Assembly (NCBI GenBank): GCA_964431685.1 | Contig: CAYSLA010000028.1 | Span: 1 to 28,565 of the forward strand | Source of the DNA: CAYSLA01 sp964431685 | Lineage (GTDB): Bacteria; Armatimonadota; UBA5829 | Direction: 5' to 3' | Length of the DNA stretch: 28,565 bases | Part shown: piece by piece, positions 8,666 through 15,155 of the stretch | How the letters are laid out: every line of letters starts with the position of its first letter | How positions within the stretch are numbered: the stretch's first letter is position 1 | Made by a program: the position numbers and the translations under genes | Notes under the pieces: generated by a model | Told to the model about the DNA's origin: nothing | Database searches by the model: none | What the model saw: only the letters and a program-made list of their open reading frames with translations

Positions 8666-10732
8666 GTGAAAGTAAACCGTCTCTGGATGCGTGTCTTATG
8701 TTTGGCAGCGAGTCTGCTCTGTGTGTTCCTTGCCGGACTATCTGCGGAGCCAATGCTCACGGTCAATTCTCTTGCAGACCTGAAAGGCCTTGCACCCCAG
8801 GCGGTGCCCGGTTTGAAACTGAGCGCGATGGTCAAGTACAGGACTCAGGTCAATGATAACGGCGGTGGCGTGTTCACCTGGGATTCCTCGTTGAACGAAC
8901 CCACCGATGAGGCAATCGTGGTGGCTCCGAACAACTACACCGGCGTTGGCAGATGGAAGCGCAACTACGAGGGTGTCATCCAACCTTCCTGGTTTGGCGC
9001 TCTGGGGAACGGAAACGACGACCACGATGCCTTGCAGGCGGTTTTCGACAGACCCGAGCCTGTGCGTTTTGATAGAAGCTATGCCACAGTTCTTCCCGTC
9101 GAAGTGCGCACAGCAGGCAAAGTTGTGGATTTTGGCGGATACTCGCTCGCCGGTATTTCGACTACGCCGCAGGACGCCGTACTCTGGATCACTGGGCGAG
9201 ACCTCACCCTGATAGATGTCACCATAAGCTGCAACTTCAACCCGTACAATACTGCAGTACACTGGATGAGCACAGCCGAGAATCCGTCTCAGAACAACCG
9301 AGTTATTGGGTTCACGGTCTACAATGCGGCCGTTGGACTGCTGTTTGGAAGCTACCCGTATGTTACGAACCCGCCTGCAGTCGCCCAGACTGGCAATCAT
9401 ATCTACGGAGTCATGTTTAGAGGAGTCAACAACTGTATCCAGATGAACCAGCCGGGCGGCTCTCTGGCAATAGACGGCGGCAACATCGACTGCGGCGCCT
9501 ATGAGTGGGGCGGCAATTTCGACGCTGCCGGCTCAAGGTGCTACAAGGTGGCCGGAGGCGAGCTTCGCATCACCAATTGTGAGATGCTCAAAACGCAGAC
9601 TCAGGCCGGCTATGGCTTTGAAGGGCCGGCTGTGATCACCAACTGCACTGCTGAGGTTCAGTCCAACTGGTTCCTGAACCCCGGCGACACCACGATCAAC
9701 GGGATGGGGGGCTATATGGGCAACGACAGCGCCTCCTACTTTACCGTCCCAACTGGCGCGACTGGCCATTGTGTGGTCAACAACTTCGGCGTTACACGCG
9801 GCACTGGCTGTATCGCCTACTCCGGCCAACCGCTGATCAACGCTCCCAACGCGCCCGATTATCGATTTACCATAAGCAATTCGAGTTTTACGGAGTGGAG
9901 ACAAAGCTACTTGACCAACGGCAACGCCAAGATCTCCATCGAGAACTCGCGATTCCCGACTGACACCGGTTCTCAGGCGGAGTGCGAAAGACGTTTCCAG
10001 ACCGCAATCACGATGAAGACCGGATTCGGCAGTCCGGAGGGAGCGGTCAGGGCAACGGTCGGATCTATGTATCTGCGCGGTGACGGTGGCACAAACACGT
10101 GTTTTTACATGAAACAGTCAGGTACGAACGCATACGGATGGGTTCCACTAACCCAGTGGACACCCGCCGCCCAAGAGCTGTCGATTGCCGATGCCAAACT
10201 TGCAGATGACAACACGCTGGTGCTTTGTACTGGCTACGTGAGCGCAATATACAGCGACTGTTTCTACATCGAAGAAGGCGGCCGATCAAGCGGGATCAGG
10301 GTTCAGAAGTCCGGCTATACTCCTGTGCTGCACAAGGAGATAGCGGCTATGGGGCTTGTCTCGACTCTTGCCTCGTCCGAGCGTTTCATAAACGCTTCAA
10401 CGATTATGGCCACCGGATTGCCGGACAAGTTCATCGCGCCCGTGGGGATGAAGATTACCTCACTGCTCGGCTCCGGCGCGGCGGGTGGTACGGGTCTGAA
10501 CAACACAGGCCTGCTTGTCGCTGTCTGGGGTCGCGTGACTGCCTTGGGAGGTAGTCTCTACAGTCTATCCGACGGTTCCGGTGCCCAGGCCAGGGTTGAG
10601 ATGAGAAGCGGCAGCATTAACAATGGCGCGTATGTTCTGGTGACTGGGGCTCTGTCGTGTGTCAAAGACGGCACGGTTACAGTGCCGCTCGTTATCGTCA
10701 ATGGCGTCTCAAATGTCACCTACTGTGATTGA
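8666..10732 (+). CDS. Secreted beta-helix (pectate-lyase-fold) protein with tailspike-like N-terminus and C-terminal OB-like repeats
   Basis: I take GTG at 8666 as the start (688 aa) because GGAGGAG at 8653-8659 is 6 bases upstream; an in-frame TTG at 8651 lacks such a site. Residues 1-28 form a signal peptide ending near GLSAEP. Residues about 30-130 match the module often preceding viral and bacterial parallel beta-helices: VKYRTQVNDNGGGVFTWD, GVGRWKRN, then SWFGALGNGNDDHDALQAVF. Residues about 130-480 are Asn/Gly-rich short repeats typical of a beta-helix. The C-terminus carries two OB-like domains (CTGYVSAIYSDCFYIEE, and VAVWGRVTALGGSLYSLSDG). The next gene is a paralogue lacking these. 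Likely an extracellular polysaccharide-binding or lyase-like protein; no catalytic site is identifiable. Confidence 0.82.
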   Translation: MKVNRLWMRVLCLAASLLCVFLAGLSAEPMLTVNSLADLKGLAPQAVPGLKLSAMVKYRTQVNDNGGGVFTWDSSLNEPTDEAIVVAPNNYTGVGRWKRNYEGVIQPSWFGALGNGNDDHDALQAVFDRPEPVRFDRSYATVLPVEVRTAGKVVDFGGYSLAGISTTPQDAVLWITGRDLTLIDVTISCNFNPYNTAVHWMSTAENPSQNNRVIGFTVYNAAVGLLFGSYPYVTNPPAVAQTGNHIYGVMFRGVNNCIQMNQPGGSLAIDGGNIDCGAYEWGGNFDAAGSRCYKVAGGELRITNCEMLKTQTQAGYGFEGPAVITNCTAEVQSNWFLNPGDTTINGMGGYMGNDSASYFTVPTGATGHCVVNNFGVTRGTGCIAYSGQPLINAPNAPDYRFTISNSSFTEWRQSYLTNGNAKISIENSRFPTDTGSQAECERRFQTAITMKTGFGSPEGAVRATVGSMYLRGDGGTNTCFYMKQSGTNAYGWVPLTQWTPAAQELSIADAKLADDNTLVLCTGYVSAIYSDCFYIEEGGRSSGIRVQKSGYTPVLHKEIAAMGLVSTLASSERFINASTIMATGLPDKFIAPVGMKITSLLGSGAAGGTGLNNTGLLVAVWGRVTALGGSLYSLSDGSGAQARVEMRSGSINNGAYVLVTGALSCVKDGTVTVPLVIVNGVSNVTYCD

Positions 10733-10748
10733 GATCAGTGGAGCGCCA

Positions 10749-10782
10749 CCGATGGGCGGGATTTCAAATCCCACCCCATCGG
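10749..10782. repeat. Strong imperfect hairpin between the tandem beta-helix genes
   Basis: CCGATGGG (10749-10756) pairs with CCCATCGG (10775-10782), and inside it GGGAT pairs with ATCCC around a TTCAA loop, separated by a small 1x2 internal loop. It lies 17 bases after the stop of the first beta-helix gene and 28 bases before the ATG of the second. No T-tract follows, so it is a weak terminator candidate and may be a REP-like element or an mRNA-processing structure. Confidence 0.6.
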
Positions 10783-10809
10783 CAGTCCTATATCAGGAGT
10801 AAAGAAACT

Positions 10810-12366
10810 ATGAAAACAAGAATGGCCAAATATCTACCTATGCTTCGCGGACGTTTGTCCCGAAGCATCCTGGGCTGGTCTTCGGGGCACTCGCCCACGA
10901 AGCATTCAATTGCCTGCGGGCTGGCCGTGATGGGCCTGCTGATCCTATCGGTCTCGGCTGCGATGGCTGAGACGGTGGACTCGGTGAACACTCTTGCCGA
11001 TCTCAAGGCTCAGACGGTGCCGGGTTACATGCGCTGCATATTTATGAAGTACAGGACTCAGCCGGGCGACAACGGAGGCGGCATGTTCCTCTGGAACTCC
11101 GCGAGCACCAGGACGCCGGACGACGCACTTGTCGTGAGGCCCAACGGCCATTCAGGTGCGGGACGATGGGAACGAAAACACGATGGTTACGTGTACCCGT
11201 CGTGGTTTGGCGCCTTGGGAAACGGTATCAATGACGACAACGCCGCCCTGCAGGCCGCGATGGATACGGGCGGAGTAGTCAAGTTCGACAAGAACTATTA
11301 TACTGTCGCGCCCGTTGCCATCAACAGGATGCATATGACGGTAGACTTCAGCGGCTTCTCTCTGATCGGCATATCCGAGACACCACAGGATGCAGTCTTG
11401 TGGATAATGCAGCGATACTTGACACTTCGTAACATCAGTGTGGACGCCAATTTCAAGCCGTACAACACCGCCGTGCACTGGTACAGCGCCAGCTCAGGCG
11501 CCCCGGCTCAATACATACGAGTCTATGGGCTTACGATAAGCAATGCGCAGATCGGACTCCTGTTTGGGTCACACTTCGATAACCCGAATCCGCTCGACGT
11601 GCCGCAGTCAGAGAACTTTATCTACGACATCAGGTTCAGAGCCGTGCACAACTGTATCCAGGCCTACCAGCCAAACGGGTTCCTGTTTATCAGCGGAGGA
11701 GTGATCGATTGCGATCCTTACGAATGGACGACAGGTTTTGACCTGGCGGCGTCCAGGTGCATAAACAACAAAGGATGCGCTCTTGTCATATCAAACTGCA
11801 AGTTCGTCAAGAGTGCGCAGTCAGGGTATGCGTTCGAGGGCTCGTCTTCTCTCTCAAACTGCCGCATAGAGTGCAATTCCAACTGGTTTGTCAATGGCGG
11901 CGTTTCATTGACCAACTGTACCGGGCTGATGGCGAACGACAGCGCTTCGATATTTACAGTGTTGACAGGTGGCGCGGGCGGAGGAGTCGTGTCAGGCTGT
12001 GATTTCGCCAGAAGTCCCGGCATTGCCGGGTATTCTGGTCAGTACCTGATCAATGCACCCAGCGCGCCAACCTCTGATTTTACGATCGGCGACTCCACAT
12101 TCACCGAATGGAAACAGTCCTATCTTACCAATGGAAACGCACGCATTCGGATGAGTGCCTCTCGATTCCCCACCGATAGCGGCAGCAGGCAAGAGAGTGA
12201 ATTGCGGTTCCTCACCGGGTGTCTGGTAAAGACCGGCACCGGCAGCCCGGAGGGCGTTGTGGCGGCGCCCGTGGGGTCAATCTACTTGAGGGCGGACGGC
12301 TCCAGCGGCACCTGCATATACTCGAAGCAATCAGGCAGCGCAACCACTGGCTGGGTTGCCAAATAG
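10810..12366 (+). CDS. Secreted beta-helix protein with tailspike-like N-terminus; leader contains a translated REP-like repeat
   Basis: The ATG at 10810 (518 aa) has AGGAG at 10795-10799, spacing 10; the longer frame from TTG 10729 overlaps the upstream stop and has no site. The protein is a paralogue of its upstream neighbour: MKYRTQPGDNGGGMFLWN, GAGRWERK, PSWFGALGNGINDDNAALQAA, then the same Asn/Gly-rich beta-helix with matching segments such as FTEWKQSYLTNGNA and a shared end (GSPEG...VGSIYLRADGSSGTCIYSKQSG). It lacks the C-terminal OB-like domains. The hydrophobic signal core (IACGLAVMGLLILSVSAAMA) begins only near residue 34. Residues 11-30 (MLRGRLSRS...) are encoded by a copy of an intergenic repeat, giving an unusually long n-region. 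Probably extracellular; catalytic function not shown. Confidence 0.82.
   Translation: MKTRMAKYLPMLRGRLSRSILGWSSGHSPTKHSIACGLAVMGLLILSVSAAMAETVDSVNTLADLKAQTVPGYMRCIFMKYRTQPGDNGGGMFLWNSASTRTPDDALVVRPNGHSGAGRWERKHDGYVYPSWFGALGNGINDDNAALQAAMDTGGVVKFDKNYYTVAPVAINRMHMTVDFSGFSLIGISETPQDAVLWIMQRYLTLRNISVDANFKPYNTAVHWYSASSGAPAQYIRVYGLTISNAQIGLLFGSHFDNPNPLDVPQSENFIYDIRFRAVHNCIQAYQPNGFLFISGGVIDCDPYEWTTGFDLAASRCINNKGCALVISNCKFVKSAQSGYAFEGSSSLSNCRIECNSNWFVNGGVSLTNCTGLMANDSASIFTVLTGGAGGGVVSGCDFARSPGIAGYSGQYLINAPSAPTSDFTIGDSTFTEWKQSYLTNGNARIRMSASRFPTDSGSRQESELRFLTGCLVKTGTGSPEGVVAAPVGSIYLRADGSSGTCIYSKQSGSATTGWVAK
10839..10898 (+). repeat. REP-like repeat family A, copy 1, inside coding sequence
   Basis: About 60 bp. 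A 28-bp core at 10839-10866 (starting TATGCTTCGCGGAC, ending GTCCCGAAGC) is identical to copies at 16518 and 16618. The following ~32 bp is similar (GGTCTTCGGGGCACTCGCCCAC versus GGTCTTTGGGGCACGCGCCCAC). The core folds as GCTTCG-(C)-GGAC, loop GTTT, GTCC-CGAAGC. Here it is read in frame as part of a signal-peptide leader. Confidence 0.85.
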
Positions 12367-12398
12367 ATCTGCGTAGGCCTGCTCTTTCTCGGTGTGGT

Positions 12399-12423
12399 GT
12401 ATCGGGAATCTTGTTCCCGATAC
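12399..12423. repeat. Perfect 10-bp hairpin downstream of the beta-helix gene
   Basis: GTATCGGGAA pairs perfectly with TTCCCGATAC around the loop TCTTG. It starts 32 bases after the stop at 12366. There is no T-tract, so it may be a processing or stabilising hairpin, or another member of the TCGGGA-type hairpin repeats seen elsewhere in the window. The rest of 12367-12714 shows no convincing gene; it may include the left flank of the IS66 remnant. Confidence 0.55.
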
Positions 12424-12714
12424 CCACGTGCGTAAGGTCGAAGAGGAATACGGTGCTTAGTCTGCTGGGCGGATATCGCCTGCGCTTCTTGATGAACTGG
12501 ACAGATTATCCGCTCTCTTCTGAGCGAACAAAGACTTCGGCGCAACACGCTTCCTTGTCGTAAGAGTTCACTCCTGTTGAGAATCCGGAATAGTTTACGG
12601 TCTGTCAACTTGGCCTGTTGGCAAGGTTTACTTGTGGCATAGGGTTGAGCGAACTGGGCAAAGTTCACATAATCTTAACAACGAATCTGCAGGGTGCTCG
12701 TCGAAGTAGCTATT

Positions 12715-13500
12715 ATGAGCGGACTGGACGAGCTATCACGGGAAGAGTTGATTGCGCTGGTGCAGGAGTTGCACTCGGCGAAGCTGGAGCTGACTGAGCA
12801 AGTTGCTGAGCTTGCGAAAGAAGTAGCTGCGTTGCGCTCCCAGCTTCCTGGGGGTGGTGCTGGCGTTCCTGAATGGGTAAAGCCTAATCGTTCGGAGCGA
12901 CGTACTGCTGATCGGGCTGGGCGCAAGAGGCGAAAGCAGTCATTCGTGCGCAAGCGTGACATTCCAACTCGCGAGGTCCACCATGCGGTGGAAGATTGCC
13001 CGGACTGTGGCCGGAAGCTCTCTGGCGGCTGGATTGTTTCGAAGCGACAGACAATCGAGATCCCGCAGACTCCCATTGAGATAACCGACCACGTACTTTT
13101 GGCTCGCAAGTGTGGCGTGTGCGGCAAAGTCAGTATTCCCAAGCTTGGGATTGCGGACGGTGTGGTTGGCAAGTGTCGGGTTGGCCCGAGGCTGATGAGC
13201 TTCCTTGCGCCGGTTGCGATAGCTAAGAGAATGCCCCACAGGGCAATTCAGAAGCTTCTGGAGGGCTTGTATGGGGTTCATATTTCACTTGGCGAGATAA
13301 CAGAGATACTCCATAAGGTGGCAATGTTTGCAAAGGACAAAGTCCAATGGATTCTACGCCAGATTCGAGGTAGCCCACATGCTCATAGTGATGAAACAGG
13401 ATGGCGTGAAAATGGCATCAACGGATACTTGTGGAGTCTGTCAACTCCGGATATGAGAAGAACGCTCCGGGTGGTAATAGTCCACTCCAAGATGATATAA
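12715..13500 (+). pseudogene. IS66-family transposase, 3'-truncated remnant
   Basis: The readable part is 261 aa from the ATG at 12715 (an in-frame GTG lies about 7 codons upstream). It shows the IS66 TnpC order: an N-terminal leucine-rich coiled coil (ELIALVQELHSAKLELTEQ...), a basic linker, a zinc-binding motif (CPDCG ... CGVCG), a central helical region (MPHRAIQKLLEGLYGVHISLGEITEILHK) and the start of the DDE domain (SDETGWRENGINGYLWSLSTP). Full IS66 transposases are about 450-530 aa. The second catalytic Asp, the Glu and the C-terminus are missing, and the reading ends in unrelated residues just before the next gene. No accessory tnpA/tnpB is seen. It should be inactive. Terminal inverted repeats could not be identified. 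Confidence 0.85.
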
Positions 13501-13501
13501 T
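13496..13501 (+). promoter_or_regulatory. -10 box (TATAAT) for the 157-aa gene
   Basis: A perfect TATAAT lies about 34 bases upstream of the ATG at 13535 and overlaps the last codons of the IS66 remnant. No good -35 hexamer is visible at the usual distance, so the call rests on the -10 alone. Confidence 0.4.
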
Positions 13502-13534
13502 ATCAACTGAAAGAAGCACTCGGAGGAACACAGT

Positions 13535-14008
13535 ATGGCAGCTCTCAAGACCGGCCAGCGTGTAGCTATCAGATCACGCGAAATCACCGCTGAAGACCAG
13601 CGAACTCAGCTCTACTTCTCCTATTTCGGAGGATTGATAGGATCGGTCGACAGAATATATGACGACGGCACGGTCTGTGTTGATGTGGAACTGGACTCAC
13701 TCGAGGACTCCATGCGCAAACGGCACCTGGGCATCCAGGAAGCCGAGAGACGCAGGTGGTTGGAGAGCCTGTCCGACGAGATGCGCAACCGACTGACCGC
13801 AGAGCAGAAGCAGCTCAAGATAAGCTACAAGATTCTGCTGTCCGCAAAGGATCTGACCACGGAGATTCCCGCTCGCGAGACAAAACCACAGGCGCGCGAA
13901 GCCAAGCCCAAGGACTCGGATGAACACGACGTGAAGCGCCTCAGTGAGGCCGAGATCGCTGCCAAGGAAGAGGAGTTTCTGAAATCGCGTGAGGCTTCTC
14001 AGGGGTAG
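13535..14008 (+). CDS. Conserved-looking hypothetical protein, 157 aa, with charged C-terminal tail
   Basis: The ATG at 13535 follows a GGAGGA Shine-Dalgarno. Residues 1-55 (LKTGQRVAIRSREITAEDQ ... GGLIGSVDRIYDDGTVCVDVELDSL) look like a small beta-barrel, reminiscent of SH3-like or CarD/KOW-type barrels. Residues 60-110 are helical and charged (MRKRHLGIQEAERRRWLESL), and the tail is a Lys/Glu/Ala-rich low-complexity segment (PARETKPQAREAKPKDSDEH). No signal peptide or membrane segment, so it is probably cytoplasmic. I do not recognise the family. Its stop codon is 2 bases from the 3' end of the convergent tRNA gene. Confidence 0.7.
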   Translation: MAALKTGQRVAIRSREITAEDQRTQLYFSYFGGLIGSVDRIYDDGTVCVDVELDSLEDSMRKRHLGIQEAERRRWLESLSDEMRNRLTAEQKQLKISYKILLSAKDLTTEIPARETKPQAREAKPKDSDEHDVKRLSEAEIAAKEEEFLKSREASQG

Positions 14009-14010
14009 GA

Positions 14011-14087
14011 TGGTAGCGGAGGTCAGGCTCGAACTGACGACGCCCCGGGTATGAGCCGGGTCCTCTAACCAACTGAGGTACTCCGCC
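14011..14087 (-). tRNA. tRNA-Met (CAT), elongator type
   Basis: The minus strand folds into a complete 77-nt cloverleaf with encoded CCA: acceptor GGCGGAG/CTCCGCT (one G1-U72 wobble), D-arm CCTC/GAGG, anticodon arm CCCGG-CTCATAC-CCGGG, T-arm GTCAG-TTCGAGC-CTGAC, discriminator A. The anticodon is CAT. Position 1-72 pairs as G-U, and the anticodon stem lacks the three consecutive G-C pairs in the initiator orientation. This favours elongator tRNA-Met, and the wobble and overall sequence resemble the Bacillus elongator. A CAT-anticodon tRNA-Ile modified by TilS is the alternative. Confidence 0.93.
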
Positions 14088-14099
14088 ACGTCTGAGAAC

Positions 14100-14128
14100 A
14101 TGATAGCAGATTCGACCTGATGCGTCAA
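14100..14128 (-). promoter_or_regulatory. Sigma-70-type promoter for tRNA-Met
   Basis: On the minus strand, -35 TTGACG (14123-14128) and -10 TATCAT (14100-14105) are separated by exactly 17 bases. Transcription would begin near 14093, about 6 bases before the tRNA 5' end, which fits a short pre-tRNA leader. The remaining 14129-14240 shows no gene or clear motif. Confidence 0.7.
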
Positions 14129-14246
14129 CACGTAAAAGCTCTCAGGCGGAGCGCTGCCTGCCCGAATCAGACAAGGAGGGAATGAATCCGCCGCACAGCA
14201 TCGTTGTTTGCCGTCATCGTGGCACGCACCCCATTCGGAACGATTG

Positions 14247-14275
14247 TTGTGTGATGACCGCGTGCGTGTTACAAT
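14247..14275 (+). promoter_or_regulatory. Promoter of the 62-aa gene, implying a leaderless transcript
   Basis: TACAAT at 14270-14275, with a weak -35 (TTGTGT, 14247-14252) at 17 bases. The start point expected 7 bases after the -10 falls at 14282-14283, exactly at the ATG. No Shine-Dalgarno precedes that ATG. Confidence 0.45.
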
Positions 14276-14282
14276 AGTAACG

Positions 14283-14471
14283 ATGAATGCTACTGAATCC
14301 GCGCTAAGATCAATAAAGGACCGGGTGGCTGCGGTGGTGGGCGAGTTGGACGAGTCTGCACCGCACTACAACAGGAAAGAAGAGCACAGGCGTCTGGTTC
14401 GTGCGGCGGCCGACCTTCACCGTTGTGCCGACGAGATGCAGGACATAATGATGCGAGTGCGCCCGAAATAG
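14283..14471 (+). CDS. Small hypothetical protein, 62 aa
   Basis: I choose the ATG at 14283 rather than an upstream in-frame ATG at 14208 because the latter lies ahead of the -10 box. The protein (MNATESALRSIKDRVAAVVG ... ADEMQDIMMRVRPK) is mostly alpha-helical, His/Arg/Glu-rich and soluble, with heptad-like spacing suggesting a short coiled coil. No Shine-Dalgarno is seen, consistent with a leaderless mRNA. It is followed after 27 bases by the translin-family gene and may be co-transcribed with it. I do not recognise a family. Confidence 0.55.
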   Translation: MNATESALRSIKDRVAAVVGELDESAPHYNRKEEHRRLVRAAADLHRCADEMQDIMMRVRPK

Positions 14472-14498
14472 CGGCTCACGGCGTTCACGCGAAAGGAT

Positions 14499-15155
14499 AT
14501 GGGTGCGACCTTGGAGAATATCACACAACTGGCGGATGAGCTGCGCGCTTTGCTGGACGAGACCAACAGTGTCCGCGAAGAGGCGCTGAAGCTATCGCGC
14601 GAGGTTGTTCGTCATTCCGCCAACTCTATCAGAGCCAGCCACAGGCAGGACTTTGACGAGGCGTGCGTTCTGAAAGCCCAGGCTCGAGCCAAGATGGAGG
14701 CCACTCGCAACATTCTGGAATCGAAGCTGGAGATATACTACACCGGCTACGTGCAGGACGCGCAGAAGGAATATGCGGAGAGTGAATTGACTTACGCCAT
14801 TGTACGCGAGATCGCTCTGCCCGCGCACTCAGAACTCAATGTCGAGCCGGCAGCGTATCTCAACGGTCTCGCGGAAGCTATCGGAGAGACTCGCCGGCAC
14901 GTGCTCGATGTCATGCGACGGGGTGAGCTTGACCGCGCAGAACGCCTGCTGACCATCATGGATGAGGTCTACTACATCCTGATTACCTTTGACTATCCGG
15001 ACGCTGTGACGCAGGGCCTGCGCAGACAGACAGACATGGTGCGCGGCGTTCTGGAACGTACCAGGGCGGACCTCACGCTTCTGCAGCGGCAGGCGAAGCT
15101 TGAGAACGCCATAGAGTCTGCCGTGGATCGTCTGAATCCGGATGGAAGCTCTTGA
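14499..15155 (+). CDS. Translin family protein
   Basis: A 218-aa all-helical protein starting at an ATG preceded by AAAGGA. It has the translin layout: REEALKLSREVVRHSANSIRASHRQDFDEA, then YAESELTYAIVREIALPAHSEL, AYLNGLAEAIGETRRHVLDVMRRGELDRAE, and a C-terminal LRRQTDMVRGVLERTRADLTLL helix. Translins bind RNA or ssDNA as octameric barrels; in eukaryotes translin with TRAX forms the C3PO endoribonuclease, which acts on pre-tRNA leaders and siRNA passenger strands. Glu91 and Glu94 form an E-x-x-E pair that could correspond to the TRAX catalytic glutamates; this needs alignment. The 3' end overlaps the CCA-adding enzyme gene by 14 bases, which points to a role in tRNA or RNA metabolism. Family call is fairly secure. 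Confidence 0.8.
   Translation: MGATLENITQLADELRALLDETNSVREEALKLSREVVRHSANSIRASHRQDFDEACVLKAQARAKMEATRNILESKLEIYYTGYVQDAQKEYAESELTYAIVREIALPAHSELNVEPAAYLNGLAEAIGETRRHVLDVMRRGELDRAERLLTIMDEVYYILITFDYPDAVTQGLRRQTDMVRGVLERTRADLTLLQRQAKLENAIESAVDRLNPDGSS

Noticed and set aside
12638..12655. TGGCAT...TTG resembling a sigma-54 -24/-12 promoter.
   Set aside because: The spacing is one base short and the invariant GC of the -12 element is missing.
12219..12668. Open frames of 114 and 128 aa downstream of the second beta-helix gene.
   Set aside because: They overlap the end of the real gene and the hairpin at 12399, are Arg/Ser/Pro-rich, and have no start signal.
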